Source: Caprimulgus europaeus (lineage: Eukaryota; Chordata; Aves; Caprimulgiformes; Caprimulgidae). From it: a stretch of DNA of 64,000 nt. How positions within the stretch are numbered: the first letter of the stretch is position 1; the number at the start of each line of letters is the position of its first letter. The stretch lies in assembly GCA_907165065.1 (NCBI GenBank), contig OU015524.1, forward strand, positions 62,925,295-62,989,294. Reading direction: 5' to 3'. The position numbers were made by a program, and so were the translations under genes. Below the pieces are notes generated by a model. It worked only from the letters and a program-made list of their open reading frames with translations, ran no database searches and was not told the origin of the DNA. Shown here in pieces: positions 49,403-61,835 of this stretch.

Positions 49403-49960
49403 ATCTCTATATACAGTATACACACACACCCCTGCAAATACAGATATGCATACTCCAATCAAAGAAGAAAATTTAATAAAAATTAAGCACCCGACAAACT
49501 GTACAAAATATAATTTATTTTCAGCATGGCACTAGGTTTATGTAGATAATTTCTTGTATGTGGAATTTACCTGCAGTGTTGTTGTGGGTGTACATAAGAC
49601 CTACAACCAGTTACATGGGGTTTCCCTGAATTGTTTGGGGGAGTGTCCGTGTGGACAGATGTGAAATGGAGATTCGAAAGTTTGACAGTAGCCGCATAAA
49701 AACATGTTTTTCAAAAATGTTAGGAATGTTTCTTGGTCTGATATTTTGGTACATTCCATGCTACTGATTCAAATAAATACAAACAAACAAGAACCTCCAT
49801 CATGCAATTACATACCTAGGCAAAATTAAATGGTTTCTAAGTTACTTATGTGCTAAGGCAGAGGAATTTGTAAGATGTATTTTGAAGATAAACATCAAAA
49901 CAGTAAAATAAATGTACATATACATGTTGCTACATCGTGTAAGGCATGGTTCTATATATC
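49403..49960. other. Gene-free unique sequence flanking the solo LTR
   Basis: A short CA run at 49420-49430, otherwise unremarkable AT-rich DNA. It runs up to the LTR edge at 49961. Confidence 0.5.
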
Positions 49961-50152
49961 TGTGGTAAGTTGACCCTGGCTGGATGCCAGATGCCCACCA
50001 CAGCCCATTCTATCACTCCCCCTCCTCAGCTGGATGGGTGGGAGAAAAATATAATGAAAGGCTTGTGGGTCGAGGTAAGGACAGAGAGAGATCACTCACC
50101 AGTTACTGGCACGGGCAAAACAGACTCGACTTGGGGAAGAAACAAATTTTAA

Positions 50153-50158
50153 TTTATT
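50153..50158 (-). terminator. LTR polyadenylation signal AATAAA
   Basis: AATAAA read on the minus strand, about 190 bases before the 3' end of the LTR. The position fits a retroviral R-region signal. Activity is not shown. Confidence 0.4.
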
Positions 50159-50390
50159 ACCAATCAGACAAGAGGATAATGAGAAGTAAAACCAAATCTT
50201 AAAGCACCTCCCCCCATCCCTCCCTTCTTTCTGGGCTTAACTTCTCTCCCAATTTCTGCCTCCTCCCCTCAGCTGCACAGGGGGAGAGGGAATGGGGGTT
50301 GAGGTCAGTTCATCACATGTTGTTTCTGCCACTCCTTCCTCCTCAGAGGGAGGACTCCTTCCCCCACACCAGTGTGGGGTCCTCCATTAA

Positions 50391-50765
50391 CTTCTCCAAC
50401 ATGAGTCCTTCCCATGACTGACAGTTCTTCATGAACTGCTTTAGCATGGGTCTATTCCATGGGGTGCAGTCCTTCAGGAAGGGACTGCTCCAGCATGGGT
50501 CCCCCATGAGGTCACAAGTACTGCCAGCAAACCTGCTCCGACGTGGGCTTCTCCCTCCATGGGGCCACAGGTCCTGACAGGAACCTGTTCCAGCATGGGC
50601 TTCCCACGTGGTCAAAGCCTCCTTCAGGCATACACCTGCTCTGGTGTGGGGTCCTCCACGGGCTACAGGTGGTCATCTGCTCCACCATGGACCTTCATGG
50701 ACTGCAGGGGGACAGCCTGCCTCACCATGGTCTTCACCACAAGTTGTGGGGAATCTCTGCTCCGG
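50391..50765 (-). repeat. Degenerate tandem array inside the LTR
   Basis: About nine imperfect units of 39 to 52 bases each begin with a CTGCTCCAGCATGGG-like word (unit starts near 50391, 50436, 50485, 50533, 50585, 50636, 50677, 50716 and 50755). The array occupies the presumed U3 part of the LTR. Such arrays in U3 often hold enhancer sites. That role is inferred here. Confidence 0.7.
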
Positions 50766-51078
50766 CACCTAGAGCACCTCCTCCCCCTCCTTCTTCCCTG
50801 ACCTTGGTGTCTGCAGGGTTGTTTCTCTCACATCTTCTCACTCCTCTCTCCAACTGCAAAGTGTGCAGCTTTTTTTTTCTTCTTCCCCTTTTTTTCTTAA
50901 TTACATTCTCACAGAGGCGTTACTGATTGGCTCGGCCTTGGCCAGCGGTGGATTCGTCTTTGAGCTGGGTGGCATTGACTGTGTTGGACATGGGAGAAGC
51001 TTCTGGCAGCTTCTCACAGAAGCCACCCCTATGCCCCTGTCCCCTGCTACCAAAACCTTGCCACGCAAACCCAATACA

Positions 51079-54000
51079 ATACTAAAGGTGAACATTTCGC
51101 TGTGATATCATATGGCAGAACTATGGCTTCTTTACGAGCTTCTTTTTTTCATTTAGTTTTCAATACCCAAAATACCAGGTCCCAGTTTATCTTTATTGGC
51201 TTTGCAGCTTTTGCAGAAAATCTGCCAGATAATATCATTTGTATCCAAAACCTGGATCTTATCATTCTCAGGGATGGATGAAAAGGGTTGAGGAGTGAGG
51301 CTCCCACTCAGTGAAGTCAGATGTGTTTCGTGTGCACATGAAGTATGTCTGAGGGGCTTAGATGGGGTAGGAGTGCAAGGTATGTCTGCAAGCACTCCAC
51401 AGCACTTCAAACAGACATAAAGACAGGTTTCATCTCTTGAATTTGGTTATTAACACCACTGTGACTGAGCCAGCATATGCTTCATGTATCTACTGTGGAC
51501 TGTGTAGGATCTGAAGCTAGTTTTTGCCATAACTCTGCCAGTGGAATCCAAGTCTGTCGTTTGAATGTTTTTCATAAGTTTTGGTGCTTGTGGCAGCATC
51601 AGTTTGAGGTTGTGAAAGATTCTGCCTCAAGACCTCCACAAATCTGTATGGTCTTTTCAATCAGTAAAAGAAAAGCAGAATCCATATCTGTTTGAGATAG
51701 TTTACAACTGAGCACCCTACAGTGCTGCTATCTGGAGACCAAAGATCTCCAGATTATTAAACACATAACATACACTGTCTTCTGGTAACTTTAGGCACCT
51801 AGGTAGGTTTAAGACATGATCTAGAGACAAAGGCCATTATATGTAAAGATATTCAGGCACTGGTCTCCTCAGTGTTGCAATGCTTAATTGCCTAGCTCCT
51901 CTATTTCTTTTTAAAAATTACTTGCGATTCTACAGTTGAGCCTTCAAAGGAATGAAGGTACTTAAATCAGTGGGTGGTTCAATTTCTGCTTGTTTATCCA
52001 ATAACTTTCTAATGGAAAATATAAAAGACTGTCCTAAGTGCAAGAACTGAAAACTAAATTTCCTTCTTCCTAGGTGTGTCTGGAAGAATACTAATTCAGA
52101 CTTCTTCCTTTTCTGTTTCTGCCTCAATAAATCTTCAATTTTTTGTCTCATTCTTGCAGAGATTCTGTAGAGAACTGGAAAGGTTTTCCTCTCAATGCCA
52201 GGAAATGTGGGTTTGCATTCAGTTAAGCAAAGAAAAAGAACTAAGCCTTCAAAACTGAATCAAATAAGGCAGGACTAAGCAGACTCATATCTCTAGAGAC
52301 AACTCTAGATAGTTAGAAATAGATAACTGTATCTAAAAGCTCCAGGATTTCTCAGGGGAGAAAAATATTTTTATTTTCTTTGTTTCAGATTTGTCTACTG
52401 ATGAATATGATATATTTAAAATCAAGCTGGATTGCTTTGTGGTGATCAAATAATTAACAGAGGTATGATGTTGAGTATTACGAACTTCATGTAACAGCCA
52501 CCTCTCATCACACTTTTAAAACAAGAACTAATTTGTCTCCAGCACACCCGTGGGTAAATAACTTCATTGTTGTGTAAGAGGTAGTAAACTTGAAAAAAGG
52601 AAGCAAAAGGGGGAAAAAAAGTATCCAAGACTGAATAGAAACAGTTTTCCTGGCCCCTGTTTCATTGTTGTTGACAACAGACCACATACCACACATTGAG
52701 TGCAGCCTACCATGAAAGGACTTTAAAAAACCCCCATACTCTTTTATTAATTTTTAAGATGAGAATGTCCACAGGAAAGTCAGTTTCATAGATTAAGACT
52801 GGACTGGACAAAATCACCTGAAGCATTATACCATTTAGATTTTATACTGGTCAGTCAGTCATCTCTTTCCTCCCCATTGAGAAAGATGTATTTTGAAAGG
52901 GCTATTTTAGGTTCTAAAAGCTATGCCTTGCTTTGGCTTTTATATCCTGTCCTTTTGTGTGTATGTATGTGTGTGTGTGAGAGAGAGAGACATTATTAAT
53001 TGCAAAGAAAACATCCTTTAGGGATTAGACTAAACCTTTTTTTTTTTTTTAATGCAACCAGTGAGAGAGGGCATTTCAGAAGACATCCAGTGATATTTGT
53101 AATATGGCTTTTGCTGATCTAAGATCTCATCTGTTCTACTACCAGGCAAGAATAATATTTTGGCAAAAGACCACACCTGTCTCACAAGACAGATAATGGA
53201 ATAAAGGGACTGTCTGGCAAAGACCTGAAACTGTGTGAAAAATGGGGGGCTTTTGATTAAGCTCTAGGGGAAAAAAAATCTTTTGCTGGTATATGTCCCA
53301 TTTCTGCTAAGAGGGTTTGCCAGGGTTGTTTGATTAGTAAACCTTCTCAAGGGTAGTCAAGGCTGGTAGGTAGGGCTCTGTTCTCTTGTCTTGGCTTAAA
53401 ACATATAGAGAGCAATTAGGGTTGCAAAGCAGTATTGCTACACATTGGCATGGTGCTCTATTTCAAAAGGGTTTACTAACAGGCACAAGACTGGTCTGAT
53501 GTGCTCATCCTGATTCCAGTTTGTGTATCTGCTCTGGCTCTCTGCAAGACATTTCATTGCACAGGTGTTATGCTGTGGCAGTGACTTCTCTGGGCATGTG
53601 TGATCACTTGCCACATCCATGTGATCCTCTTTTTAGACTTGTATCTGTTCTTGCCTGAGTTACTTCATTTTAAGTATTAATGTTTCAGCAGTGTAGTGGG
53701 TTTCCTGGCTTGGAAAATGGAATTTTGACCATCAAACAGCATGATTGCTAAAACAAACTTGCCATTAAAAGTTTAATGGAGACCAATTGACTTCTCAGCA
53801 AAGGCTGAATTCTCTTCTGGATATGGGTAGGGAAAGAGATTATATATGAATATAATGAAAAGGTGTTGTGACAACTTGCATGCCAGCCCTATAACTGCTG
53901 TTGAATAGATCCTAGGGGCTCTTTGCTTTACTTAACACAGCACAATTTTGCTGCCATTTCTTGCACATAAGGGCACATGGAAGGCTGTGGTGGGTGTACT

Positions 54001-55529
54001 AGTTCCAGTTACGGATGCATTGGAATGATGGAAAGACAGACAGGAGGTGATAGACTAACTCACTCTGACTGTAGTTACTTCTTTTCATATGGAGATCATG
54101 TGTGGATTAAGAGAACCTTCATATAAAAATCAGTACATACAGAAAGAGTAAAATGAAAAAAAAACGGGGAAATCAAGGTAGAACTGGTGTGTGGAAATTC
54201 AAGACTATTGTGCAGTTGACTTCAAGAGTGTTAGATTTTTACCTTTTGTGTATGGATTATAGTATGTTCCACTGCCAAGATGTGTGCTCAGCTGACCATA
54301 TTCCTAAGGCTTTGCCAGACCACAGCATCACTAGGTGATCTGACCACAGAGGAATAACATGGTTTTCCAGTTTAGGAATTAGATCTTCATCCAGAAGGTG
54401 ACTATCAGGGGCCCAAGTTCTGCTTAGTTTTATATAGAATGACCTTGTGCTAGCTCCTGTGCTATCCTTCTGTCTTGTTGGGGGGAGGCGAGGGGAGGTG
54501 CGTGTGTTTACCTTTCCACATCATCTTGTTGCTCCTTTAGTTGGGCAACTACAACGGTTTGCGTAGATGCGTGGGAAACTGGATCAGTGACTCAGGAGAA
54601 AAATAACACTCCAAGCTTCTTCCCACTTTTGTTTGGCATTTCACCCCGTGAAATCTGCATATTAATACCTCCATATCTCCTTAAAAGCAACAGAGAAAAT
54701 TGCAAAAATTATTTATTTTATAAGTCTGTTTTAAAAACTAATTGCTGATAGAGCTCTTGCTAAGGATCCTCAGAGATACTACACTTACACTGGAGCAAGA
54801 AGTATTTGTTATTGTGCTCCAAAGATGACAACTATATACTTGCTACCCTGAGGATGAGTTTGATCCATTTCCTTTAACAGAGAGAAAGCTCTTATGCCCT
54901 TCCTTCTTCTAATTTAAGAATAGCTCAACATGTACCCAAGAGAGATGGGCTTTAGTCCTTTGGGCTCAAGTTTTCAATGGCTTTTCTGCCCTGCATTTCT
55001 TCTGTCTAAACATAGAAGGAGCTCTTACACTGCTGTCTGCAACCGGGAAAAGCTATTCCTAGAGCCAAACATCAGTTTGAACTGTAGGTTTTGATGGAAT
55101 AAAGCAGTAACTGGTCCTACACCAGGACATAAAGCGAAGCTAATAAGAAACAAGGAAACATATTAATCTGTATTTCTGCAAAGGTAAATACCTTTCTGAA
55201 AAGGTAAATAAAGTTAATTACATCTAGGGAAAGAAAAAGTCCACGGAGACATACTGTGGTAAAAAACTGTGCATAGCTATGAACCATGATGTCTTATCCA
55301 TGAAAGATCTCTTCCACAGATTGGTCTGATACTTTAAGCTTTATACGAGTCTTTCTCAAAGGCAAAATCACTTTCCCTAAGCAGATGTCATAATGCAGGT
55401 GTTTCCAAATAGATTTGTATTGTACGAAATCTTGACAATCAATCCAAATAAGCTATGTTTTGAATTATCCAAATTGGCTACTTGCACTGGTTTGAATTGT
55501 CTGAAATTGCTTTGATAAGCGAATAAGAA
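51079..55529. other. Gene-free unique sequence
   Basis: No gene recognised. It holds a TG/GA microsatellite (52961-52990), a T-run (53038-53051), a G-rich patch (54479-54498) and a 20-base near-duplicate (55171-55210). Around 51780-51900 the words TTAGGCACCTAGGTAGGT and TTAATTGCCTAGC hint at a very old transposon remnant that I cannot classify. Confidence 0.45.
52961..52990. repeat. Compound TG/GA microsatellite
   Basis: A TGTATG/TG run passes directly into GA dinucleotides. Short and interrupted. Confidence 0.8.
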
Positions 55530-55620
55530 TGCAATGCAATATACACATGTACACGTGCATGCACATGCACATCAATATGTATATGTATACACATGCATAT
55601 ATATGCATATGTATAGGTAA
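55530..55620. repeat. Degenerate purine-pyrimidine alternating microsatellite
   Basis: Alternating CA, TG and TA steps include the self-complementary TGCATATATATGCA near 55597. Alternating purine-pyrimidine tracts can favour Z-DNA or cruciform structure. This is inferred from the pattern. Confidence 0.7.
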
Positions 55621-55907
55621 GTATATACTGAAATGTAACTCTTCCCTACACTCATAATAAGAACATTAAATAAATACAAGTGAGTTAGAGCTAGTTTTGA
55701 CTTGTGACAAATCTTGATTTGCTCTTAAGTCATGTGATTTGGAAAAGCAGGTGATCAGGTACCTCCTGCTCTACTTCATGCTCTCCTGGGATACACTCTG
55801 AGTATCTCTGGAGAGCAGGACAGATCCATTAGTGAGATCACACCACTGGAAGATGTAGATAAGGGCTGAATAAGAACATCAATGCCTTTCTCACTGATGC
55901 AAAAAGA

Positions 55908-56186
55908 CTCTCCTCTCCTCTCCTCTCCTCTCCTCTCCTCTCCTCTCCTCTCCTCTCCTCTCCTCTCCTCTCCTCTCCTCTCCTCTCCTCTCCTCTCCTC
56001 TCCTCTCCTCTCCTCTCCTCTCCTCTCCTCTCCTCTCCTCTCCTCTCCTCTCCTCTCCTCTCCTCTCCTCTCCTCTCCTCTCCTCTCCTCTCCTCTCCTC
56101 TCCTCTCCTCTCCTCTCCTCTCCTCTCCTCTCCTCTCCTCTCCTCTCCTCTCCTCTCCTCTCCTCTCCTCTCCTCTCCTCTCCTCT
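55908..56186. repeat. (TCCTC)n pentanucleotide array, about 56 units
   Basis: An uninterrupted array of the pentamer TCCTC covers about 279 bases (minus strand GAGGA). The left edge is sharp after AAAAAGA. The right edge decays through TTCTCTCTTTTC, the usual sign of slippage-driven growth with ageing at one side. The array is pure pyrimidine on one strand and is mirror-symmetric, so it fits the requirements for triplex (H-DNA) formation. The purine strand has regular GG pairs. The long open frames across it on both strands (Ser-Pro-Leu-Leu-Ser and Arg-Arg-Gly-Glu-Glu repeats) are artefacts, because a stop-free 15-base period keeps every frame open. Confidence 0.98.
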
Positions 56187-57957
56187 TCTCTCTTTTCATG
56201 CAGATCTAGCTCATTTTCTTTTACTATTCTTATTTCAGTCTATTTTAACTCTTAACACTTCCTAATTTGGACTCAAATTTTCCCTTCTATCACTGGGATG
56301 CTCCTTGGTTTTGCATGCCCTGAGCTAGCTAGATATATTTTGAACTTGATTTGGTTTCCTACACTGTTAAGTCACCCAGAGTCTCCACAGGAGAAAAGTA
56401 GCCATCATTCTATGTGCAAAAACGGCTCTAAAAGTTCAGAGAAAAATCATTTTACTCCCAGCTTGTAATTTCCAAGTGGGAGTTTTAGGCCTGAGTCTGA
56501 CCCTCTCCCTAGTTCTTCCCCTCATTGATCCCTTATTCCTAGGTCTTCAAAAAGGAGGTTGTCATTTTGCTTTGTAGGCTTCACCTCTGGTTTCTCTCAG
56601 GACTAGATGAGAAAGTAAGATCATATCTTGTATCCCTCCCACATGGGGAAAAGTCTGAATATCTGTGGGACTTGGCACAGAGAGCTGCTACAAACAGAAG
56701 AGGAATTGGGCACACAAGTGGGCTATATCATTGAACACTACCAAAAACTGGCAGAGAATTAATGGAAAATGAGTTAAATGCCATTCTGCCTTTCCATAGC
56801 TTGACATTATGTTTTTTTCATCTGAGACATTAGGCAAGTTTAGCATATTTTGGTATTACTCAACAGACACTTGATAATTACAGGGGCATGCTCAGGTACG
56901 CTGATCTTTTCTGGTTTGCTCTCCCTATTTTTTCAATGTTGTAAAGTGGGGAAATGATAAACATAGATGTAATCTCTTGCACTGTAACAAAACTGTGGAG
57001 TACAACAAGAAGTGAAATCTAAACATACCTGGAAAAAAAAAAAGTTTTAAATATTGGAATCTTGTGTATTTCCTAATGTTTTCAGATTTTTCTTCATTTT
57101 CACAAAATGTGGGATGAAAGCACACTTCTTTATAAAGCAAAAAATCCAAACAAATTAATACTTGTTCATATGACTCCAAGAGCTGTTGTTATCACAGAAA
57201 AAGCAGAGCATCATGAGATTCATAACAGCATTTACAAAGCTTGGTCACACTGGGTCATGTGAAGTTGTGTTCTTGCCACATTGATCAGTGGCTATTGAGT
57301 GCAGAGGAAGCTGCCTGTATGTCAGAATCATCAACTTTTTTTTCAGTAAAAGGTTTTTAAAAGCTTACAGTGGCATCTAAAGAAACTTAATGATTAGATT
57401 AGCTTTTTTTTGCAAGAATATGTGCTTGTGCCATGTGCATAACTTCAATCTACATGCCACAGTGCTTTGATGATATATATTACTTTTGCTCAATTGTCCA
57501 TAACAAATACTTTTAACTTGAGGTGTTGATTTTCCTCATGCATCACATTTTTTGACATTATTCTAAAGACCAGGAAGGAAGTTTTTAAAAGGCACAAGTG
57601 ATAGTTAAGGATCTCAGTATCAATGCAAAACCTGTGAAATCCAGGTGTCTAAGTGCCATTTAGGTTTTTGGAAACCTCTGCAGAGGTTGTAAACCATGCA
57701 GTAGTTGCTGGCAGAGGTCATGTCAGCCTCATCTGTTGTTATTTTCACTTGTTGCACCTCATCTCCCAGCCTAAAGAGGAGGTTAAACACAGTGTGCGTT
57801 CTTTGGTTATCTTTATAAATAGCAAAATGCTGTAAGGAAGTGAAGGCTTAGCTGCGAACACTGTTGCCAGGGTGTGTTGTAAAACAGATTTTGTGAGCTT
57901 GTTGTTAAAGGAGATGTTTACATACTCCTGCTAGGCAGAGGCTGATGGACCCTGAAT

Positions 57958-58038
57958 CATATATATATATTATGTTTTATATAAAAAAATCATGTATTAT
58001 ATTCATTATACTATATTATAAATATATTATATATATAC
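57958..58038. repeat. AT-rich low-complexity tract
   Basis: About 80 bases of nearly pure A and T with TA runs at both ends. It could melt easily or form cruciforms. No known satellite recognised. Confidence 0.7.
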
Positions 58039-61000
58039 AGTAATGTGGAGGAGGTTGTGTGCCATGGAGATAGATGCTGGTGTCTTTCAACAACCTCTGA
58101 CCAAAAATATTCTGTGTTTACTAATAATTCTCTGCTACTATGTGTTTGTAAGCAGAAAGAGAGATATGTACAAGTACAGTACTCCTATTCCTATGGATTT
58201 CATAAAGCACAAAGCTTTAATGTTCATCAGATGTTTTGGATTTATCGATCTTCACCTGACTGGTTTGGAGGTGAAGAAGACTCTCCCAGTGCTGTGGGGA
58301 TGTAGACACTGCTTTACTGGCTCAATTTCAGCAACTCGCTCTGTGCTCAACAGCTGATTTGCCTCTTCCTCCCATGTTGTGTCTTGTGCATGTTCACATC
58401 ACCTGATCTTGCTGGTCTGTTTTCTCGTTGTGTCCTGCTGAAATAAATGCCTAAAGATTTATTACATTACTGACTTTGGATGTTGCTAGATAAAGAGAAG
58501 AAAAACCTGCATCCATCTAAAAGGTACCAGAGAAAGAGGAGAAAGGAAGAAGCATTTATTATTCCTTTCCAGCTCTGCCCACATTCACTTGCTCAGAAAT
58601 AATAATTTGTGCCCCATTTCTCATTTATACTAAGCTCTCTTTGGGAAAATTTCTTCTGGGATCAGCATTTTTCCTTTCCCCATTCCTGATGTAGACCTGA
58701 GAATCCCTCAGAAGAGCCGGAGTGGAGCAAGAGTGGCCTAAACAGACTGGTATTTGGCCCTTTGTGCACTCTCTCAGGGATGAATAGGGGGGAATGCAGA
58801 CCTCAGTCTTCTGAAGTGGTGCTTCCCCACCAGAAACAATTTCCGTCTTACAGTGAAGAGGGACAAAATGTTTTTTCCCCTCAAGGGCAGCAGACAGGTA
58901 CTAGAAAACAGTGACATGCTCCCTAAAAGGAGCAACGGGCCCTGCTTGCTTTTGCTGTTGCTGAGGTGGTGTACACCAGGCACATTCAAGTTTTTGTCTC
59001 CGTGTTCAGTGACTGGCAAGGACACTGCCCACTGAGAGACCTCACGTGCTTGAGACTGTAGGGGCAGGAGAGTTTTTCACTCCTCAGCTGTGTGTCTGTT
59101 GATGCTCTTTGCAAAGGATGGGACAATGAATAGCACCCAGCTGTGTTTTCACGGAGGGGACAGCTGAAAAGCTTTGGGCCTCCCAGGCAGCAAAAGCTGA
59201 ATTTTGTTGAGATGAATGCTGCCTGCAGTGCTAGCACGGAGGGTAAACGCTTGGCTCCAGACAGGCGGCACAGGTTAATGTCACTAAAACATCCTGAAGT
59301 GCTATGGGAAGTTCTGCTTGGTGGTGGGGAGGCAATGGCAGTCATCACTGACCTATAAACAGGATGAAGGAGCAGCAGCAGCAAAGCAGAGAGACAGTTG
59401 CTGGCGCTATGTTGACAGGCAGACACTTAAACAAAGCGAGGGAGGAAGCTCTGTTTATATCTGGAAAAGAAATCCCAAACTATAGGATGTAAATGATGGA
59501 CGTACATGGCTATAAATAGCTACAAAAGCGTAATATGACTTAAAAGATTTAGTTGTGCCATAAAGACTCCATCTCTTTATTTAGAATGGATGGCATACAC
59601 TTATTACTTTTTATTTTTGCACTTATTTTTCACATATTTATTATTACTCATGATTCTTTAACTGGGTTTTTTAAACAGGGATGAGAAAACTTGCATAAAG
59701 AAAATAAGAAACTTGTGTTCTTTTATAAAAATGAAGAGGCTAAAAAAAGTTAGGAGGCTGCCAGACTTTTAAGGCAGTCACCTAAGAGACCCAGTCACCA
59801 GTAGTTTGATGTTTGGGTGTGAAATTATGTTTTATTAGACTAATAACAATACTTTGGAAGCCAAAGGGTAAGTAGAATATAATAAATGTTTTTTGGGGCT
59901 TTTGATTGTGTTCTCAAGGTTTGGAGATCTTAATCAAAAGGCAAATGGGAGTGTAATTCCCCCGACATTATTCCGCCAGAGGAAACATGGATGAGAAACA
60001 ATCTGTATGCAACCACTCCCAGGTGCAGGTAGAGATCTTCTTTCTCCCTATACACATAGGTAGTTAGGGACTTTCACCTCCAGCTTTTGCTAGACTAACA
60101 GATAGATCTCAGTATGGGTTTTTTTATTCATTTCAGTGGGTTTTTGCATCAGTTGTGGTAGTTAAGAAAGTTATGAATGAGAATAAATCAAGATACTTTT
60201 ATTACAAGTAGTTTTTCTGCTGAACTAGAAGTGGTGAAATAACGCTGACAAAGTACATATACTTAGAGCATTTGTGGATGTGGTCATTTGTTTCTTAGTG
60301 GATTTATTTATGTGGTATAAAAGAAGAATTGTGTTTAAAAGACTATCAGTCACTGGGACTAAGATACCTGCTGGCACTTTTTTACCAGATAACAGTTCTG
60401 TGACCCTTGGGGAATTCTGTCTAATGGTCCTGCTATGGGTTACTATGCTTGTAGTTCTGAATTTTCCATTTTCATTTGTAACACTCAGACTGCTTTCACA
60501 ATGGCCTTTCTGGCTTTTCTTAAAAAAGTAACGAGTATTATTGTTTATACACATAACATAAAAACGTGTGTTTAATACTTCTGGTATTCTGTGTAGATAT
60601 TAATACTTTGTTAAGGAACAAATGAAATTACTTGCTGTTCTGTGTTACAGTAACATGCTGTGTCAGACTTTGTCTCGCAAAGTAAAGGAGAGGTAAAGCT
60701 TTTCATGCCCTCAAGTCACCTGGACTAATAGATGTTGCATAACAACTCCAGTTTCATTTGGAGTGGCATTGTAATTTCCAACTTGACTGTCAGACTCATT
60801 TCTTTCACAGCATGGCATGCTGTGCTTTCTGCACTGTGCAACTTCCACAACTGAGTTTCTTTACTAAGGTTCAGAGAGGAAATGTCAGAACTTCTGAAGC
60901 AACGTGACTCTCTGCCTTACAAACATCCTCATGGCTGCAGGATCAGCTTAGGAAGGAATAAAACTTTCATTGTTAGATCTCTGCAGGAGTTGTTTAAACA

Positions 61001-61059
61001 CAAGAAATTAATGTGAAGTTAATGTGCTTTCTTTACAACTGTCTTCTTTCTAACTACAG

Positions 61060-61113
61060 GGGAGAGTTTTGCTCTGTCCTGGCAGTGCCTTTGGAACAGG
61101 TTCTGCCCAGAAG
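61060..61113 (+). other. Candidate cryptic exon, 54 bp
   Basis: A strong pyrimidine-rich acceptor (GTCTTCTTTCTAACTACAG) precedes an 18-codon segment reading GRVLLCPGSAFGTGSAQK in its first frame. It ends at AAG|GTAGGA, a moderate donor. Its length is a multiple of three. No family is recognised, and the frame stays open past the donor for about 60 more codons, which weakens the exon reading. Confidence 0.12.
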
Positions 61114-61835
61114 GTAGGAACCCCCGCAGCCTACCCACAGCTTAGTCTTCAGGACAAAGACAATGTCTTTTTTTCCTTCTCTGAAGGAAAAGGAAAAATC
61201 AAGCAATCAATCAAGGAGCAGTTTGGGACGGAACACAGTTTCCCTTCTCCTGTCCAGGGTAGCATGACTAACATGATACATCAAAATATGGCCTAGAGCA
61301 ATATATAATTCCTTCTAGCCAATGGCTATTTCAGCTCTTATCTTCTAGGAAGTTTCACTTTGAAAGATACTTTTTCCTCCCTGTTTTCAAAAGCATAGAC
61401 TATGAGAGCTCCATAGAAACATGCCCACCATATCCTACTCTAGCTTCTTCATAGGTGTCAGAAGGACATGTTTTGGTTGAGTCCTCATACTTGCTTGAGG
61501 TCAAGATGTTTAATCCAATATTCCTGAAAAGCAGAGAACACACAGAAAGTGAGGAAAGCTCAGTTTTCCCAGGATGAACACATCTTGGAAGCAGTGTACT
61601 TGTCATCAGTATCACTGAGGGCATGCTGCATACCCACCCTACAGTGAAACAAAACCCTAATCAAAGCAGGCATTGAAACAAAAGCAAAACCTACTCAGGT
61701 CAAGTGATGTGTTTTTATTAACTGTCAACACAGCAGTCAGAGTGACTAGTAATTGTTATTTGTTTTTTCAAACTATTTGCCACTGATCCTGAGGCCACTT
61801 CAAGTTTGTTTGCTCCAGTCCCTTCTTTTCTGAAG

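Larger units (their letters stand above)
49961..51078 (-). mobile_element. Solo LTR of an avian endogenous retrovirus
   Basis: On the minus strand the element starts TGTATTGGGTTTGCGTGGCA (51078 leftward) and ends with GTCAACTTACCACA at 49961, so it has the TG...CA ends of a retroviral LTR and is about 1,118 bases long. A polyadenylation signal AATAAA lies on the minus strand at 50153-50158, near the 3' end as expected. No gag, pol or env sequence adjoins it, so this is a solo LTR left by recombination between two LTRs. The flanking pentamers, ATATC (49956-49960) and ATACT (51079-51083), are only a weak match to a 5-base target duplication. I recognise the family as a frequent bird LTR, probably ERVL- or ERVK-like, but cannot name the subfamily with certainty. 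Confidence 0.8.
56187..61835. other. Gene-free unique sequence with an AT tract and a GC-richer patch
   Basis: No complete gene recognised. An AT-only tract lies at 57958-58038. The interval 58700-59450 is GC-richer with scattered CpG and yields overlapping frames on both strands (the largest is 146 codons on the minus strand), none with a motif. A MEF2-like CTATAAATAG follows at 59510-59519. A weak splice-bounded segment lies at 61060-61113. Confidence 0.5.

Noticed and set aside
50343..50926. Overlapping ORFs of 90 and 127 codons within the LTR
   Set aside because: They lie in the non-coding U3 tandem array of the solo LTR. The periodic residues reflect the DNA repeat.
54479..54498. G-rich patch GGGGGGAGGCGAGGGGAGG as a G-quadruplex
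   Set aside because: Only two of the G-runs reach three or more, so it supports at best a weak two-layer structure.
55882..56265. 127- and 102-codon low-complexity ORFs on both strands
   Set aside because: They are translations of the (TCCTC)n array, whose 15-base translated period has no stops.
58986..59426. 146-codon minus-strand ORF in the GC-richer patch
   Set aside because: Overlapping frames on both strands follow from fewer stops at higher GC. The Leu run is not a convincing signal peptide followed by a domain.
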